From Sambucus nigra (Eukaryota > Streptophyta > Magnoliopsida > Dipsacales > Adoxaceae): a stretch of DNA of 64,000 bases. Below, piece after piece: positions 35,924 through 48,537 of the stretch; position 1 is the stretch's first letter; each line of letters starts with the position of its first letter. The stretch spans positions 376,423,868 through 376,487,867 of the forward strand of contig OX422207.1 of the NCBI GenBank assembly GCA_949130495.1, read 5' to 3'. The position numbers and the translations under genes were made by a program. The notes under the pieces were generated by a model that saw nothing but the letters and a program-made list of their open reading frames with translations, had not been told where the DNA came from and did not search any database.

Positions 35924-38900
35924 CTATGTCCCCTCACAATCTTCACGCATATAAGTTTCAGAATATTCCTCAACCATGTCAAAGGATTCAATAGTTGGCA
36001 AAACTATAGTGCAAATATCATCCCCGAGACATCCATCATTGAGATCATCTTCATCATTTTTATCATAGTAATCCCTTTGAGGAGTTGACAATACAATTGA
36101 ATATTTAGGATTCATTTGGTCCGAAACATAGAAAACTTGTTTCGCTTGAGAGGCTAAGATGAAAGAATCGGATTTATGACCAACTCTATCAAGATCGACG
36201 AATGTAAAACCAAGATAGTCTATGTTAATTCCGTTTTTGTTGTCAACCCAATCACACTTGAATAAAGGAATATGAATTGCAAAATAGTCAAGTATCCATA
36301 TCTCCCTTATGACACCGTAGAAAATCCTTTCGGTACGAACGAGATTGTTGTCCTTTGCACTAGCTATCTTCAACGTCTTAGCAACTAGACTCACTCCACT
36401 GTTTTGGGTTACTCGTGCATCATTGCGATCCTTTGTTAGGTAACGAACACCGTTAATGACATATCCGTGAACTTTGATGACGTCTCGACGAGGTCCACGA
36501 GCAATCCATTTTAAGTCATCAGAGATATTGTTGTTTGGGAGTTATTCTTCGAGATAAACCTATTAATATAAGAATTTTAGTTACTTACAAAACAAAATTC
36601 AAATTAACATATTAAAGTAAGGGGATATTTTGTCTTTATTCCCACTTTAGTTTTTAATATTAGACCTCACCAACTATTTAGTTTTACTTTACACTCTACC
36701 ACTATTTTCCAGTGGTTGGTATTAGACTTCGAAATTATTTTTCACTAAGATTTGCTACTAATAAATAAAAAAACAGTGGCATTGTTTAAAAGAAAACTAA
36801 AAAATGGGTAAGGTCTAATGAAAATTAAAGTGGTGGTTAAGTCAACATGATCTAAATCATACCATTTTACTTAACCAATTAATAAACGTGCGGTTGTGAT
36901 CTTCTTCAAGACACTTCTTATTTTTTCCTTTTCGAGGATGGGTTTCTTTCAAGTACTATTCATGCTCCCTAACAAGGTATTAATGAGTAACACAACATTA
37001 GTTATTAATATATGAGATAAGTATGTGAGGAACTAACTTCATATTAATGGGAAGTTAGGAAAGTCATACTCTATATATGGTTAAACATCATTCGTGTTAT
37101 GCAACACATGAAGATGTGCCTTCTCCAAGGACATGCGATCAACTTCAACGATATCTGAACCTCCTATCAGCTTATCATCATCCTTCCTCACCGGAATTCC
37201 AATTGAATCTAATTTCGATAAGAACTCGAAACAAAACTCAATAGCTTCTTCTGGTATGTAACATTGAGCAATACAACCTTCTGGGCGATTACAATTTCTC
37301 ACATAACCCTTTAATACTTTCATGTACCTCACACATTAAGAAGAAAACTAAATCGATACACTTATTTACTTATATTAATACATGATAGTAAAGTAAATTG
37401 ACCTAACCTTTCAATTGGGTACATCCATCGAAAGAAAATAGGACCGCAAAGTTCGACCTCCCTCACAAGATGCACTATTAAATGCACCATAATGTCAAAG
37501 AAGGATGGTGGAAAGTATTTTTCCAGCAAACACAATGTGATCACAATTTCATTCTGAATTTCTTTTAGTTTTTGCAAGTCCACTACTTTGGCAAAAAGGG
37601 CATTGAAGAAAAAACATACTCTTATGATCGCATATCTCACATGTTTTGGCAATACCGATCGAATTGCAATTGGAAGAAGTTATTGCATTAGAATAAGGCA
37701 ATCATGAGACTTCAAGCCATACAATTTCAAATCTTCCATAGAGACATGGCTTCTAAAATTAGGTATAACATAGGTAAAATTAGGTATAAAATTAGGTATA
37801 AAATTAGGTCATGCAAATTTTGGCAGAACATTTTTCTTTCCTCTCTCGATAACGTATAACATGTTGGCGGTAGGTATGTCCTTTTTTCATTAACTTGCGG
37901 TGCTAACTCACTTCTTAAGCCCATTTTTTCAAGGTTGAGTCGACACTTCACCCCGTCTTTCGTTTTTCCTAGAATATTAAGCAAGGTTCCAACGATACTA
38001 TCACAGACATTCTTTTCAATGTGCATAACATCTAAGTTATGTCGCATAGGCAAATCCTTCCAATAAGGAAGATAAAAAAATATCGATTTTTTCTTCCAAA
38101 ATTTTTCCACCCTATTGTTACTAGGACCGCCTTTTTGAACCCCATTACCAACCCTCCTCGGTCTCTTATGCTTTAATGATTTCTTCAAATTAACCTCCCT
38201 CACCTTTTTTGCCTTATTTCCCCATGTAACCTTAAGTCTCCCAACTTTTATCAATATTTGTTTGCCGCTTAAAGGTTCAGGGGAGGCTTGGAACTCTTGC
38301 TCACCGTTAAAAGCCTTTTTCTGGCTTCGAAATGGATGGTTTTGTGGAAGTTATCTCCTATGTCCCATATAAACGCACTTGCCACAGTGTTGTAATCTGA
38401 TGGAATATGTTTTTTCACTACATATTGGACAAGAATTATATCCTTGAACAACACTTCCAGATAAATATCCATAGGCTGGAAAATAATTAATTGTCCATAA
38501 TAGTATTACCCTCAAAGTAAAAGATTCTTATCGAAAGGCGTCGTAGGATTTAACTCCTTCATGCCACAAGGTATTTAGATCTTCTATTAACGGAGCCAAA
38601 TAAACATCTATATTATTTCCCGGTTATTTTGGACCTGATATCAACGTAGTCAACATTGTAAACTTTGTTTTCATACACAATTTCGGTTCAAAGTTATATG
38701 TGTTCAACATGACCGGCCAATAATTGTACTTACTACTAAGGGAACTATGAGGATTAATTACGTCCGTTGATAGTGCTAATCGAAGATTTCTTGGTTCTGC
38801 TGCAAAATCGGGCCACTTTTCATCAACTAATTTCCAAGTTGGTGAGTCTGCTTGGTGACGCAACAAACCATCAATAATTGTATCATCTGCATGCCATGTC

Positions 38901-39727
38901 AGAGACTTAGCGGTCTCTTTAGATTGAAACCACCTTTTGAATCTCAGAATGGGTGAAAAGTACCATAACACTTTCGCAGGAACACCTTGTTTCCCCTCAT
39001 CCCTTTTTTGTTCTTTCAAATTCTTCTTCCATTTTAACTAGGATGTTCCACAAATGGGGCATTCAACAGCTTCGTTATAATCTTTTCTATAGAGTATACA
39101 GTCATTAGGGCATGCGTGTATCTTCTGAAAGTCCATTACGAATACAGATAAGCAATATTTTGCCTCATTATTAGATGAAGGAAATACATTGTTATTCGGA
39201 AGCATGTCGGCAATGATTGACAGCATATTTGAAAAGAATTTATCGGATATCCCACTCTTCGCTTTAAGATTGAATAGCTTGACGATAGCGGATAACTTTG
39301 TATACTTTTTACATCTTTCATACAATGTCTTCTCCGCATCTAAAAGAAACTTCTGAAAAATTTCTGCATTTCCTGTGAAGTTTTATATTATAGCCTCCAC
39401 CATGTCAATCAACTCTTCAACATCCTCCATGGTATCCATATTAAGATCGTCATAGATAGGATCACCCATATTAACATCCGACAATGTTTCACGATAATCC
39501 TCCTCTCCGTGCCATTTCCATACAGTATAATTCAGATCGATACCCGAACTATACAATTGTTGTCTGATTTCTTTAACACCCATTTTTAATCTATTCTCAC
39601 ATTGATTACAAGGGCATCGTATGAAGTTATCAACCAAGGAGGTGTTTTGAGCAACGCTAAGAAAATTATCAACACCATTTATGTATTCTTTTGATAATCT
39701 GTCCTTGGTCATCCAAGACCTGTCCAT
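35924..39727 (-). pseudogene. CACTA transposase TNPD (TNP2-type) with DUF4216-like C-terminus
   Basis: Starts at ATG 39727 (DRSWMTKDRLSKEYINGV, the transposase-associated domain with CPCNQC). It continues in one frame to 37727 through LSAIVKLFNLKAKSG, KIHACPNDCILYRKDY, CPICG, SKYNYWPVML, NNIDVYLAPLIEDLNTLW, LLWTINYFPAYGYLSG, YMGHRR and NLDVMHIEKNVCDSIVGTLL. After a frameshift come LPKHVRYAIIRVCFFFNAL and KYFPPSFFDIMVHLIVHLV. A short intron (about 37332-37405) leads to YMKVLKGYVRNCNRPEGCI, then HNRTF (about 36900), then the C-terminal domain FKCDWVDNKNG, FILASQAKQVFYV, ending REDCEGT at 35924. In-frame stops: 39383, 39038, 38624, 38528, 38351 and 37079. This enzyme would bind and cut the CACTA ends. 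The TNPA-Ulp1 gene begins 400 bases downstream on the same strand. Confidence 0.93.
37740..37815 (-). repeat. short tandem repeat and frameshift inside TNPD
   Basis: AAAATTAGGTAT(A) repeats 4-5 times and replaces the family-conserved sequence after MFCQNLHD. The downstream reading resumes in another frame (SMEDLKLYGLKSHDC). It looks like replication slippage. Confidence 0.75.
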
Positions 39728-39814
39728 CCTGGCCTGAGTATGTAAACCACCACGAGTGAGATATAAGCAATAAAAGATATGTATTGTTAAAAATAATGCA
39801 ATATTATACAACAT

Positions 39815-40700
39815 AATACATTCACACCATTAGAAAATATCGTAGAAAGTATAATATCCCACTAAAACTATCACAAAAAATACCAAAGACACCAACACCT
39901 AATAGTAATAACACTCAATCAACCATAACTAACCAACTTAAGAACTAACACACCACCTAAACACTATACAACCAAAATCAATTTTAAACATTGAAGAACT
40001 TCAATTCACAAAATTATTATACATATTATACTATAATGTTATATATAATATGTATAACAACAATTGTTATACATATTATACATGACAACAACAACCATTA
40101 GCGATTATATACCTATAATATAACGAAGCATTTAATGGAAGCACATAGTATAAGCATGGGATAGACAATTCTAAAAATTAATAAAAGCACACAAGTGAGG
40201 CATTAGCGAGTATATGATATACATACTAAAACAAGACAATGAAACTTCAAAATCAAACTAACATATCGTAATGCACCCCAGGATTGATCAAGATAATGAT
40301 CCAAAAAAGAAACCGATTGGACATTGGAAGATTAAAAAGCATACCTAACAAATTCATAATCAAGAAATCACATGTCAAGATGCCTTAATTATAAAGCAAT
40401 ACTCTCTATCACTAGGAGCTACTAGTTTACCCCTTTATGATCACCACTTTGCTACTAACCACTTATATGCAACTGATGGAGTTATTGAAGATAAAACAGT
40501 TCTCCCTAAAATTAAATAATTACAAATGTTTTCCCATAGAATTGGAAGGAAGATTCATAGATACAACGAGATAAAAGAGGCACTACTTAAAGATGTTAAG
40601 TCCTAAGCTTAGATTAAAGAACTGAAGTCAGTCAACAATCCTAAGATGCAAGATTCCCTTTATAGAAAGTCACTAGATCTAGATCTAAACTTAACAAAAA
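39815..40700. other. AT-rich region upstream of TNPD
   Basis: No gene. On the minus strand this is the promoter side of the transposase, but no clear TATA/start combination stands out. ATTATACATATTATAC-type short repeats occur around 40015-40085. Confidence 0.4.
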
Positions 40701-43700
40701 CTAAGAGTCTCTTATTTTCGTATGATTAATGTTCTTGTTTGGAACATTAGAGGAGTGTCAAAGAAATCCTGCACAAGAAGATTGGAAAAGTTGCTAAAAA
40801 TTCGTAAACTTCCGCTAATTGCCCCTATGGAACCCATAGTAGATAAACAAAAGTTGAATAAGTTCAATTTCAGATATGGATTTGAAGGAGGTTGTAGAAA
40901 TATTTATGGGAAATTATGGATTTTTTGGAGGTATAAAGTTCACTGTCAGGTTGTGAAATCATAAATAAACCTTTTCCCCAAAGCCTTCAAGTTCCAAAAT
41001 ATGGGGAGATCACATGTGAATTTTGATGATATTATAAGTTCAACATGGAATAAGGATACTAATACAACTGGGATGAGAAATTTCTCCATTAAAATGCAAA
41101 GACTCAAAGGGATTCTTAAAAATGGAATAAGGAGACCTTCAAAGACATTTTTCAAACTGTGAAGAATTTGGAAGATGAAGTGCTTCAGTTGGAATTGGAT
41201 TATGAATATGATAGGAATGAGGACAATAGAATTTCTATTAATAAAGGGAGAGAATATTTATTGGAAGCCTTGAAGAAGGAAGAGATATTTTGGAAACAAA
41301 AAACATTTATAAAATGGTTTAAGGTTGGTGAATCTAATACCAGGTATTTTCATTCCACTAAAAAGGCCAATCATAAAAAAGTCCTGATCAATAGTATTAA
41401 GGACAACCATGGTTTGGAGATTGAATATTATCAAGAGGTATTCAACTACATAGTGAGTCATTTTTAGTTTTGGTTAACTATTAATCCTCATGGTCATGCT
41501 ATTAATGATGAAATATCAGATATGATACCAAACATTATCATCTCTAATTTTAAAGATATGTTGGAGATGTTTTCTTCTGAAGATGAGGTGCACCAAGCAA
41601 TGAATGATCTTAGTGCAGATTCAACACTAGGCCCTGATGGATTCGGGGAATCCTTTTACAAAAATTGTTGAAACATAATCAAGTGTGATCTTATGTTTGC
41701 TATAAATAGTTTCTTTGTCGGTCATGAACTTCCTAAAAGATGGACAAGTAATTCTATTATGCTTATCCCTACCAGATAAAAGTTCAAATAAGTGTGAGGA
41801 CTATAGACCTATCAAATTATGTAATTTTTCATATAAAATAATTTCTAAAATCCTTTCTTCCAGTCTGCTTTAAGTTATTTTATCTAATCAAAGTGGACTT
41901 ATCAAAGGTAGAAGCATCTAATACAATGTCCTTCTATCTCAAGAGATGCTGCACAACTTAGGAAGAAAAATTCATATGGTAATTTCATTACAAAAATTGA
42001 CATAAAAAAGGCTTATAATAAATTTGATTAGGAATTTTTAATCAATGTGTTGAGAGGTTTTGAATTTGGGGAAATGGATTGAATTTATTTGGAGATGCAT
42101 ATCTAATAATTGGTTTTCAATAATGATTAATGGCCAATCCAAGGGCTACTTCCACTCAACCAGAGGCTTAAGACAAGGGGACGCATGTCCCCAAGTCTAT
42201 TCATATTTCCAGTTGATTACCTGAGAAGGATATTAGACAAAATGATGTATAATAGCTATACATAACCTCATTATCATCCAAGTGAAAGCCCACTCATTTC
42301 TCATTTATCATTTTATAATAACATAGTGATTTTCTCTAGAGGAGATAAAAAGATTTTAAAGGACTTAATGAAGTTCCTTGACATGTTTTCATTAATAATT
42401 GGGAATAATATAAACTTTAATAAAAGTATATTTACCATTAATGAGAAGTAGGAACCGAGAAGACGAAATAATATAGCTAAAAGCACAGATCTCAAGTTTA
42501 AGTCTCTTCCACTCAAATACTTAGGATGCCCTTTATTTAAAGGGGGGAACAAAATTAAATTGCATTGGATCTTGTTTGATTCTCCAAGAAGCAAAATTGC
42601 TGGTTGACAAGCTAAAGTGGTATCCACTAGAGGTAAATACATTCTGATCAAGCATGTTCTCTCTTCTATTCCCTTTTACCTCTTGGTATCTATTCAACCT
42701 TCCAAATTAGTAATTAAAAGGATTGACCCTATTTTGAATAAACTTTTTTCAGGAGGCAATGAAATTCATGGATTGAAATACCAATGGGAAGGATGGGGAT
42801 TTTTATGCAAAGAAAAATGTTAAAGAGGCTTGGATTAATTAATTTTAACCTCATCACTAAAGCTTCAGGTATGTGATTGGTTCCGAAATATATAACTGAT
42901 GATTCTCTATGGACGAACTACATACAAATCATTGGATCAAACTTCAAGTGTTTTTTTTTCTTGGAGAAGAATGATTTAAATCAAAGACACATGTCTTAAC
43001 CATATGGAAAAGGCATGGAGATCAGTGGATTTAGAAAGTTTATGATTTAGGTTCATTCATTTTTAACTTTGCTTTTGAGATTGAAAAAAAACATTATACT
43101 TTTTCCAAAGTTATGTCTAATATACGGGATCCTTTTATTCCTAAAAGACTCTCTATCAATATGTGGAGAATACTTAATGACTGCCTGCCTCTTGATAAAA
43201 ACATAAAAAAAACAGGGAATGTGGTTGGTATCTAGATGCAAAGCTTATCATAACCAAGTTGAGTCTATTATGTGCCTATTTTTACAATGTAACGAAACAA
43301 AGCCTATATAAGATTCCTTTCTCTGGTCTTATGGGAACGAAAATTGATACAAATTCTGCTTCTACTATGTTAATGTGCTGTTGGTATAAAGAAGTTTCAA
43401 CAGATTACTTGAGATTCCTTGGGAAAGTTATTCCTATAGTCATTTGTTGGAAGATATGGAGAAGTAGGAATATTGCCTTTTATGATATAATAAAGTTCAA
43501 TAAGCACAACATTATATCCCAAGAAATCTCCCTTATATCCATAAATTGTAACGGTATGAATTTTAAAAGCCCTACCCAAAACTTTGATGATATAATCACA
43601 ATTGTGTTTTGATCTGAACATATCACCCAGATCGAAGATGGTTAAAATAACTTAATGCATCCCCCCTTGCCATAATTGGATAAAATTAAATGTGGATGTG

Positions 43701-44240
43701 GTGGTATAATCAGAGATCCTGAAGGTCAATTGGTAGGTGCTTTTTTAAATTCTAATAGTGTTTCTACCAACACTACAATGGAGCTCATGGGGCTGAATAT
43801 GGGTCTTAAAATTTGTTTAAACTATAAAATAAACTTATTCAAATTGAAGTTGACTCATTAACGGCGATCAAAATTATAAATAAGTGTTGAAACCTCCATG
43901 AATATATAAAGAAATCATAAAAGAAATTCAGAGTAATCTCAGATATTCCATGTTTACTTCAAATAATTGCTTCAAAGAATCTTATATGGTGGTTGATTGC
44001 TTGGCGAATGTTGGTGTTAATATGTCCTCCATTAAGATGTATGTTGATTCCCACGATCTTCCTAAACTAGTTAGATGTGCTTTGAAGTTAGATAAGATTG
44101 GTTGTAATTTATCAAGTTAGATATTTTGTTTTTGTAATAGGTCTAAAGATAAAGTCCCAAGTTTATTTTATGCTTTTTTTTCCTTTGGGTCATTGGCTCC
44201 CCAAAAGGTTTCTAGGTTTTTATGAGCTTGTATTTGCCAT
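40700..44240 (+). pseudogene. L1-type LINE with endonuclease, RT and RNase H relics
   Basis: The endonuclease N-terminus is readable from ATG 40722 (NVLVWNIRGVSKKSCTRRLE and GKLWIFWRYKVHCQVV). The middle gives KKEEIFWKQKTFIKWFKVGESNTRYFHS (41272-41352), the reverse transcriptase start HQAMNDLSADSTLGPDGF (about 41593), GLRQGD (42167) and the palm position at 42308-42322, where FADD is replaced by FYNN. A C-terminal RNase H piece is at 43676-43861 (GCGGIIRDPEGQLVGAF). It is full length in layout but broken by many stops and shifts. It lies in the CACTA on the strand opposite to the transposase. No poly(A) tail or target duplication was identified. Confidence 0.85.
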
Positions 44241-44271
44241 ATAGGAGAGGCTTTTTCTTCTTTATTATCTA

Positions 44272-45125
44272 TGAAGACCTAAATATAACGTAGGCCCAAT
44301 TCAAGATCAACCGACCAAGTCCAATAATATGAAGGGCACGCCCAGACCATTCTATTAGCTAGGTGATAACTGACATCATTTATCACACGAATATTTACGA
44401 ACACATCTACAGTTACAATAAGCTCATGTTGGTTACCCAAAATCTCAGAGGAGATATTCAGGGAGTAACCACACAATCTTATCTGAAGCTAAGAAAGTTC
44501 CTTGGCTAGTTCAACCACTGCGATTTTATACCACTATAAATACATCCCACGCCCCAGGGACAAGGGGTATGTACTTTTGAAACTTTGAGAGAACTTAATA
44601 AAATACAGTAACCTCTTCGTGGATGTAGGCAACTTTTCGAACCACGTATTTTTTCTATTATGTGATTGGAATCTTACATTCATTCTTTAACTGCTTTCCG
44701 GATTCCTTTTAATTACGATTAATTTGACTCACATTTAGCGCCATTTACGGGAATGATTTTCCTTCCACGAAAATGATTCCTTCAAAAAGTAGTTAGGATG
44801 TCTCACCAACCAAATAGTGCACCCGAGCCTAGAGATGTGCGAGCCGATTTGGCTCCACTAAGGGTCTAGTTTGAGGTTCATTAAGACGGGAACCTAAGGT
44901 ATCGATTAGAACAACCACCTTTGGAGGAAAGATATAGGCAACCTAGGTCTACTCAAATCTCATGCCGCATAGTAGCCTACGAAGTAATGGTCCAACGGCA
45001 AGAGGAGGTAGATCGCCTTTAGGTTGAAAAAAAATCTTACCTCTAATGGCGACTAGAAAAGATGGAGATAGAACTTTACCAGAACCAAAAGTTCAAACCT
45101 TGGACTCATAGACCTTAGGCGAGCA
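44272..45125 (+). mobile_element. gypsy (Tat-like) LTR plus start of gag, truncated
   Basis: The LTR starts about TGAAGACC at 44272, has TATAAATA at 44535 and the widespread CGTGGATGTAGGC/AACCACGTATTTT block, and ends about ACTCACA at 44733. A primer-binding-like TTTAGCGCCATTTACGGGAA follows at 44735. An ATG at 44798 opens a gag start (SHQPNSAPEPRDVRADL) that decays through several stops by 45125. No pol follows. It is a 5' fragment left by deletion or a broken insertion. Confidence 0.7.
44535..44542 (+). promoter_or_regulatory. LTR TATA box
   Basis: TATAAATA in the middle of the LTR fragment, in the same layout as the LTR at 9265-9901. Confidence 0.5.
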
Positions 45126-47270
45126 AGACTCGCAATCTATAGTGACCATAGATAAATCTATAGTGATGCGTAATCAAAGGCTTCAAACTTGTAATGCGTA
45201 GGGTAAACATATATAAATCTATAGTGACCATCAATGAATATGGTAAACTACTTACACTCACCTATTACTCACATTGTGATGACCACATAAATGGGAGTGA
45301 ACTAATTCTAACAGATCTTTGGATTAACAACAATTAATGGTGAACATAATCTTGATCATTTTATCTTCTAACTAGGATGCCCGAAATCAAATGTCTCTTT
45401 TAATCATGGAAACACATTAATGAATCAATTAATTTACAACAATTATTAATGAATGATCAATTACAATGCAATACGGGATGTAGTTGGATTGATATCACAC
45501 TTTGTTAAACAATAAAGAGCAGGGGATATATACATCACAATTTTATATAATCTAACATAAATTGTTTATCATTTATCTCATCTTTGCTAAAAATGTTAAA
45601 AAAGATGAAATTACCAGTCTAAATGTCTAATCACAAAAACACTGGATCACAAAACACAATAGTCATTATGTGTATAAAAATATTCAAGAATCCATATAAT
45701 GATTTTATTAACAAACACTTGTTTAATCATATTTTAAAAAACAGGAATTTCATAAAGAACACCACATGATTTGATAATATAGTACCACAAACATGCACTG
45801 GCCCCGTTTCAAATGAGAATAAAATGAGGGAATTTTAACCAGATACTAACTAATAATCAAATGTTATTTAAACATTTTAAGGGAATAAAAAAAACTCATA
45901 ATTCCACCCTGATACACAAACACACACATACACACTGAAATTAATTGCAATCTAAAACATCACACACTGAAATTAATTGCCATCTAGAACACTGAACATC
46001 AAGGATGATACACACACAATGACAGATCCAGGATTTTAATTCAGGACGGGCGGAACTGTAAGCCTGAATTTTTTTTTCGCAACTCAGGCAAAATATTATT
46101 TAACACGTTAAAATTAACCAGTCCGACTAGAAAGAAACCCGAATATGACAGGTTTGACTCAAAAGAAACTCGAATATTGAAGGACACAAAAGCGATACTG
46201 CACAATTACGTATTAGGAACTAAAAAACTTAACCAAAATTTAAGTACTAAGCACTAAATGAATTGGCCCTACATTTCTAAACATCTAAATATTATACATT
46301 AAGCATAACATTTTGCATTACGTAAAGAACTAGATATTTTACTTTTAACTTAAACATTTTAAGTCAACCAGGACAATTAATGTTTAATCGCTAGGAGCTA
46401 AGTATATTTTACATTTAGTCCGCCTTACTTTTTTAATTTAACAAAAACTCCCCTGTTTACTTTTTGGATAATTATTTCTTAAAGTTTAGGATAAGATAAA
46501 AAAAAGTTTGTAACTGTTTTATGCGGCGAGGGATCTTTTGGAACAAAATAAAAAAGTTTGGAATATATATTAATTATAAAATTATCGAGGGACTTTTCTT
46601 CGAATGACCCTACTTTTTTTTTCAACAAGTCATTAACCAAAATGATTAAACATTGAACACATGAACTGAAAAGCAAATAAAATTATGCTTGAAACTAATG
46701 ACACTCAACTATTTCTTTAATGTGTATTTTTTTAAATGACAATATATGAACTGAATTTATAATAGACACAATTCTTTAAAGAGTATTAGTGCTAATAGTT
46801 GTAATAAATCTAAACAAATAAAGGACTGAACAATGCTTGGCACAAACATAACTATTAACTAATGTAAAAATAGTTTGTAAAGCAACGTACCCAAATTCTC
46901 TATGTGCAGATTGGGCCGGGGTAGAAAACAGGAGAAGAGGGAAGGCGTCTGAGCTGCAAGTCTGATAAAAGACACAAAATAAAAAGGAAGAGAAATCGAT
47001 TAGGTTTTCAAACGAAAATATTACAAACTCATATACACAAATCAAGAACAAATCGTATATACACAAATCACACACACACAAATCAAGAAATCGCACACAC
47101 GCATACCTATAACAAATCGCATATACACAACACATATACACAAATTGAATCCATGTATATACACAAACCCTTGCAAATCCATATTAGGGATTTTTGTACC
47201 TGATTGATTGAATCTCGTTGGCACCGGAGGTGATGAGATGTGAGAGGGCCGGAGGTGAAGTGAGAGGGCT
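45126..47270. other. AT-rich CACTA interior without gene
   Basis: A duplicated ATAAATCTATAGTGACCAT (about 45145 and 45210), short CA-rich tracts (45910-45960, 47030-47160) and no supported frame. Confidence 0.5.
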
Positions 47271-47277
47271 ATACGTG

Positions 47278-47475
47278 TGATCCACAGAGAGAGAGGGTCG
47301 TGCGAGCCACAGAGAGAGGGACGCAGTGATCCAGTGAGAGAGAGAGAGGGTCGTGCAAGCCATAGAGAGGGAGGCAGTGAGTGAGAGAGAGAGGGATGCA
47401 GCGAGCCAGAGAGAGAGAGAGGGACGCATCAGGAGAGAGGGAGAGGGTGGTCGTGCGAGCCAGAGAGAGGGGGGA
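47278..47475. repeat. GAGAGAGG-rich degenerate minisatellite
   Basis: Repeated GAGAGAGAGGGTCGTGCGAGCC-like blocks with variable spacing near the right end of the CACTA. Open frames rich in Ser/Leu across it are artefacts. It lies upstream of the transposase gene at a distance of about 7.5 kb. Confidence 0.8.
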
Positions 47476-47574
47476 TTTTGAGAAAGCAAAACTTTGGAGC
47501 GGGAATGAAAAAAAATAGCTCCGCCGCTTTTTTTCATTTATCTCAGTTTTTATTGAGAAGGCTGAAATAATTAA

Positions 47575-47766
47575 GGTATATTTATGTCGTCTATATATAA
47601 ATATGAGATAAAGGGTTTATTTTTTATATCAATTTTACTTAAATTGAAATAAAAATTTACTTTAAAAGTCAAATTGACATAAATGAATATTATTTATGTC
47701 AATTCACATTTGTCTGACATAACGTTCATTTTTAAACCGACATAAATGATGTTTTTTCTTGTAGTG
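47575..47766. repeat. CACTA right subterminal and terminal repeats
   Basis: At least six TTTATGTC/GACATAA motifs, ending TTTTTTCTTGTAGTG, the complement of the left terminus. Confidence 0.9.
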
Positions 47767-47769
47767 AAG
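47767..47769. other. CACTA target-site duplication, right
   Basis: AAG, matching 20497-20499. Confidence 0.9.
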
Positions 47770-48537
47770 AACTACAGTCCTATCGTCAGCACAGGTATAC
47801 CACAATACTCCCTAATGACATGCAATCAATCAACCCACTACCTCCCTCAAGTGGTACCTATTTTCAGCAGTAGGTTGTCCTCCCTACAAGAGCATACATG
47901 AACCAGATGTATTTTCTTGGGTTCCAAAACAATTCACCACGACATATGGGAATTTTGTGAATTGAAAACAAAAAAGACGCCAAAAGTGTTCTACAAATTT
48001 CACAGTGTTTACAAAATAAAAAATCAGAAAGACTTGTTATCAAAAACGGAGTTGGAGAATCCTTTAAATAGAAGACTTAGGGTAGCTGTTTCTCAAATGA
48101 GGTAGCATGTCATTTAAATGAAATTCTGTGTCGTTTGAACGACAGCGGAACTTCTCGCGACACACCATGTCATTTGAACAACATACGGTGTCGTTCGAAT
48201 GAGAACAGTAAAATTCAATATTTTTCTTTTTCTTTTTCTCATTAAATGCACCGTCTCAAAAACTTCAAAAATTATATTTTTGACAAAAAAATATTTATAG
48301 ACTCCGCTCCAAAACTTAGAAAATATTTTATGAAAAATAATCCCAATACTCTAAGTGTAATGCAAAGGAATAAAAGAACAACCGTTACCAAATTTATCTT
48401 GCGGAGGCTTCTTTAATGAAAAATATTGATATTCGGATCCGTCTTAATGCTTCAATGATCTTGAATAAATCTTCTACGGTTATAGCGGTATACGACATAC
48501 TCTAGTGTAAACAGGACTTATAAAATATGTCCTTACA
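47770..48537 (-). repeat. copia LTR copy A, right piece
   Basis: AACTACAGTCC to ATGTCCTTACA. Matches LTR copy B (to about 52455) and LTR copy C (62150-62628). Contains TCGTTTGAACGA-type palindromes (48135-48215). Directly right of it is the complement of a GGGGGAGATT polypurine tract, which makes this the 3' LTR of a minus-strand element. Confidence 0.88.

Noticed and set aside
47184..47537. 117-codon Ser/Leu-rich ORF
   Set aside because: Reads through the GAGAGAGG minisatellite; no independent support.
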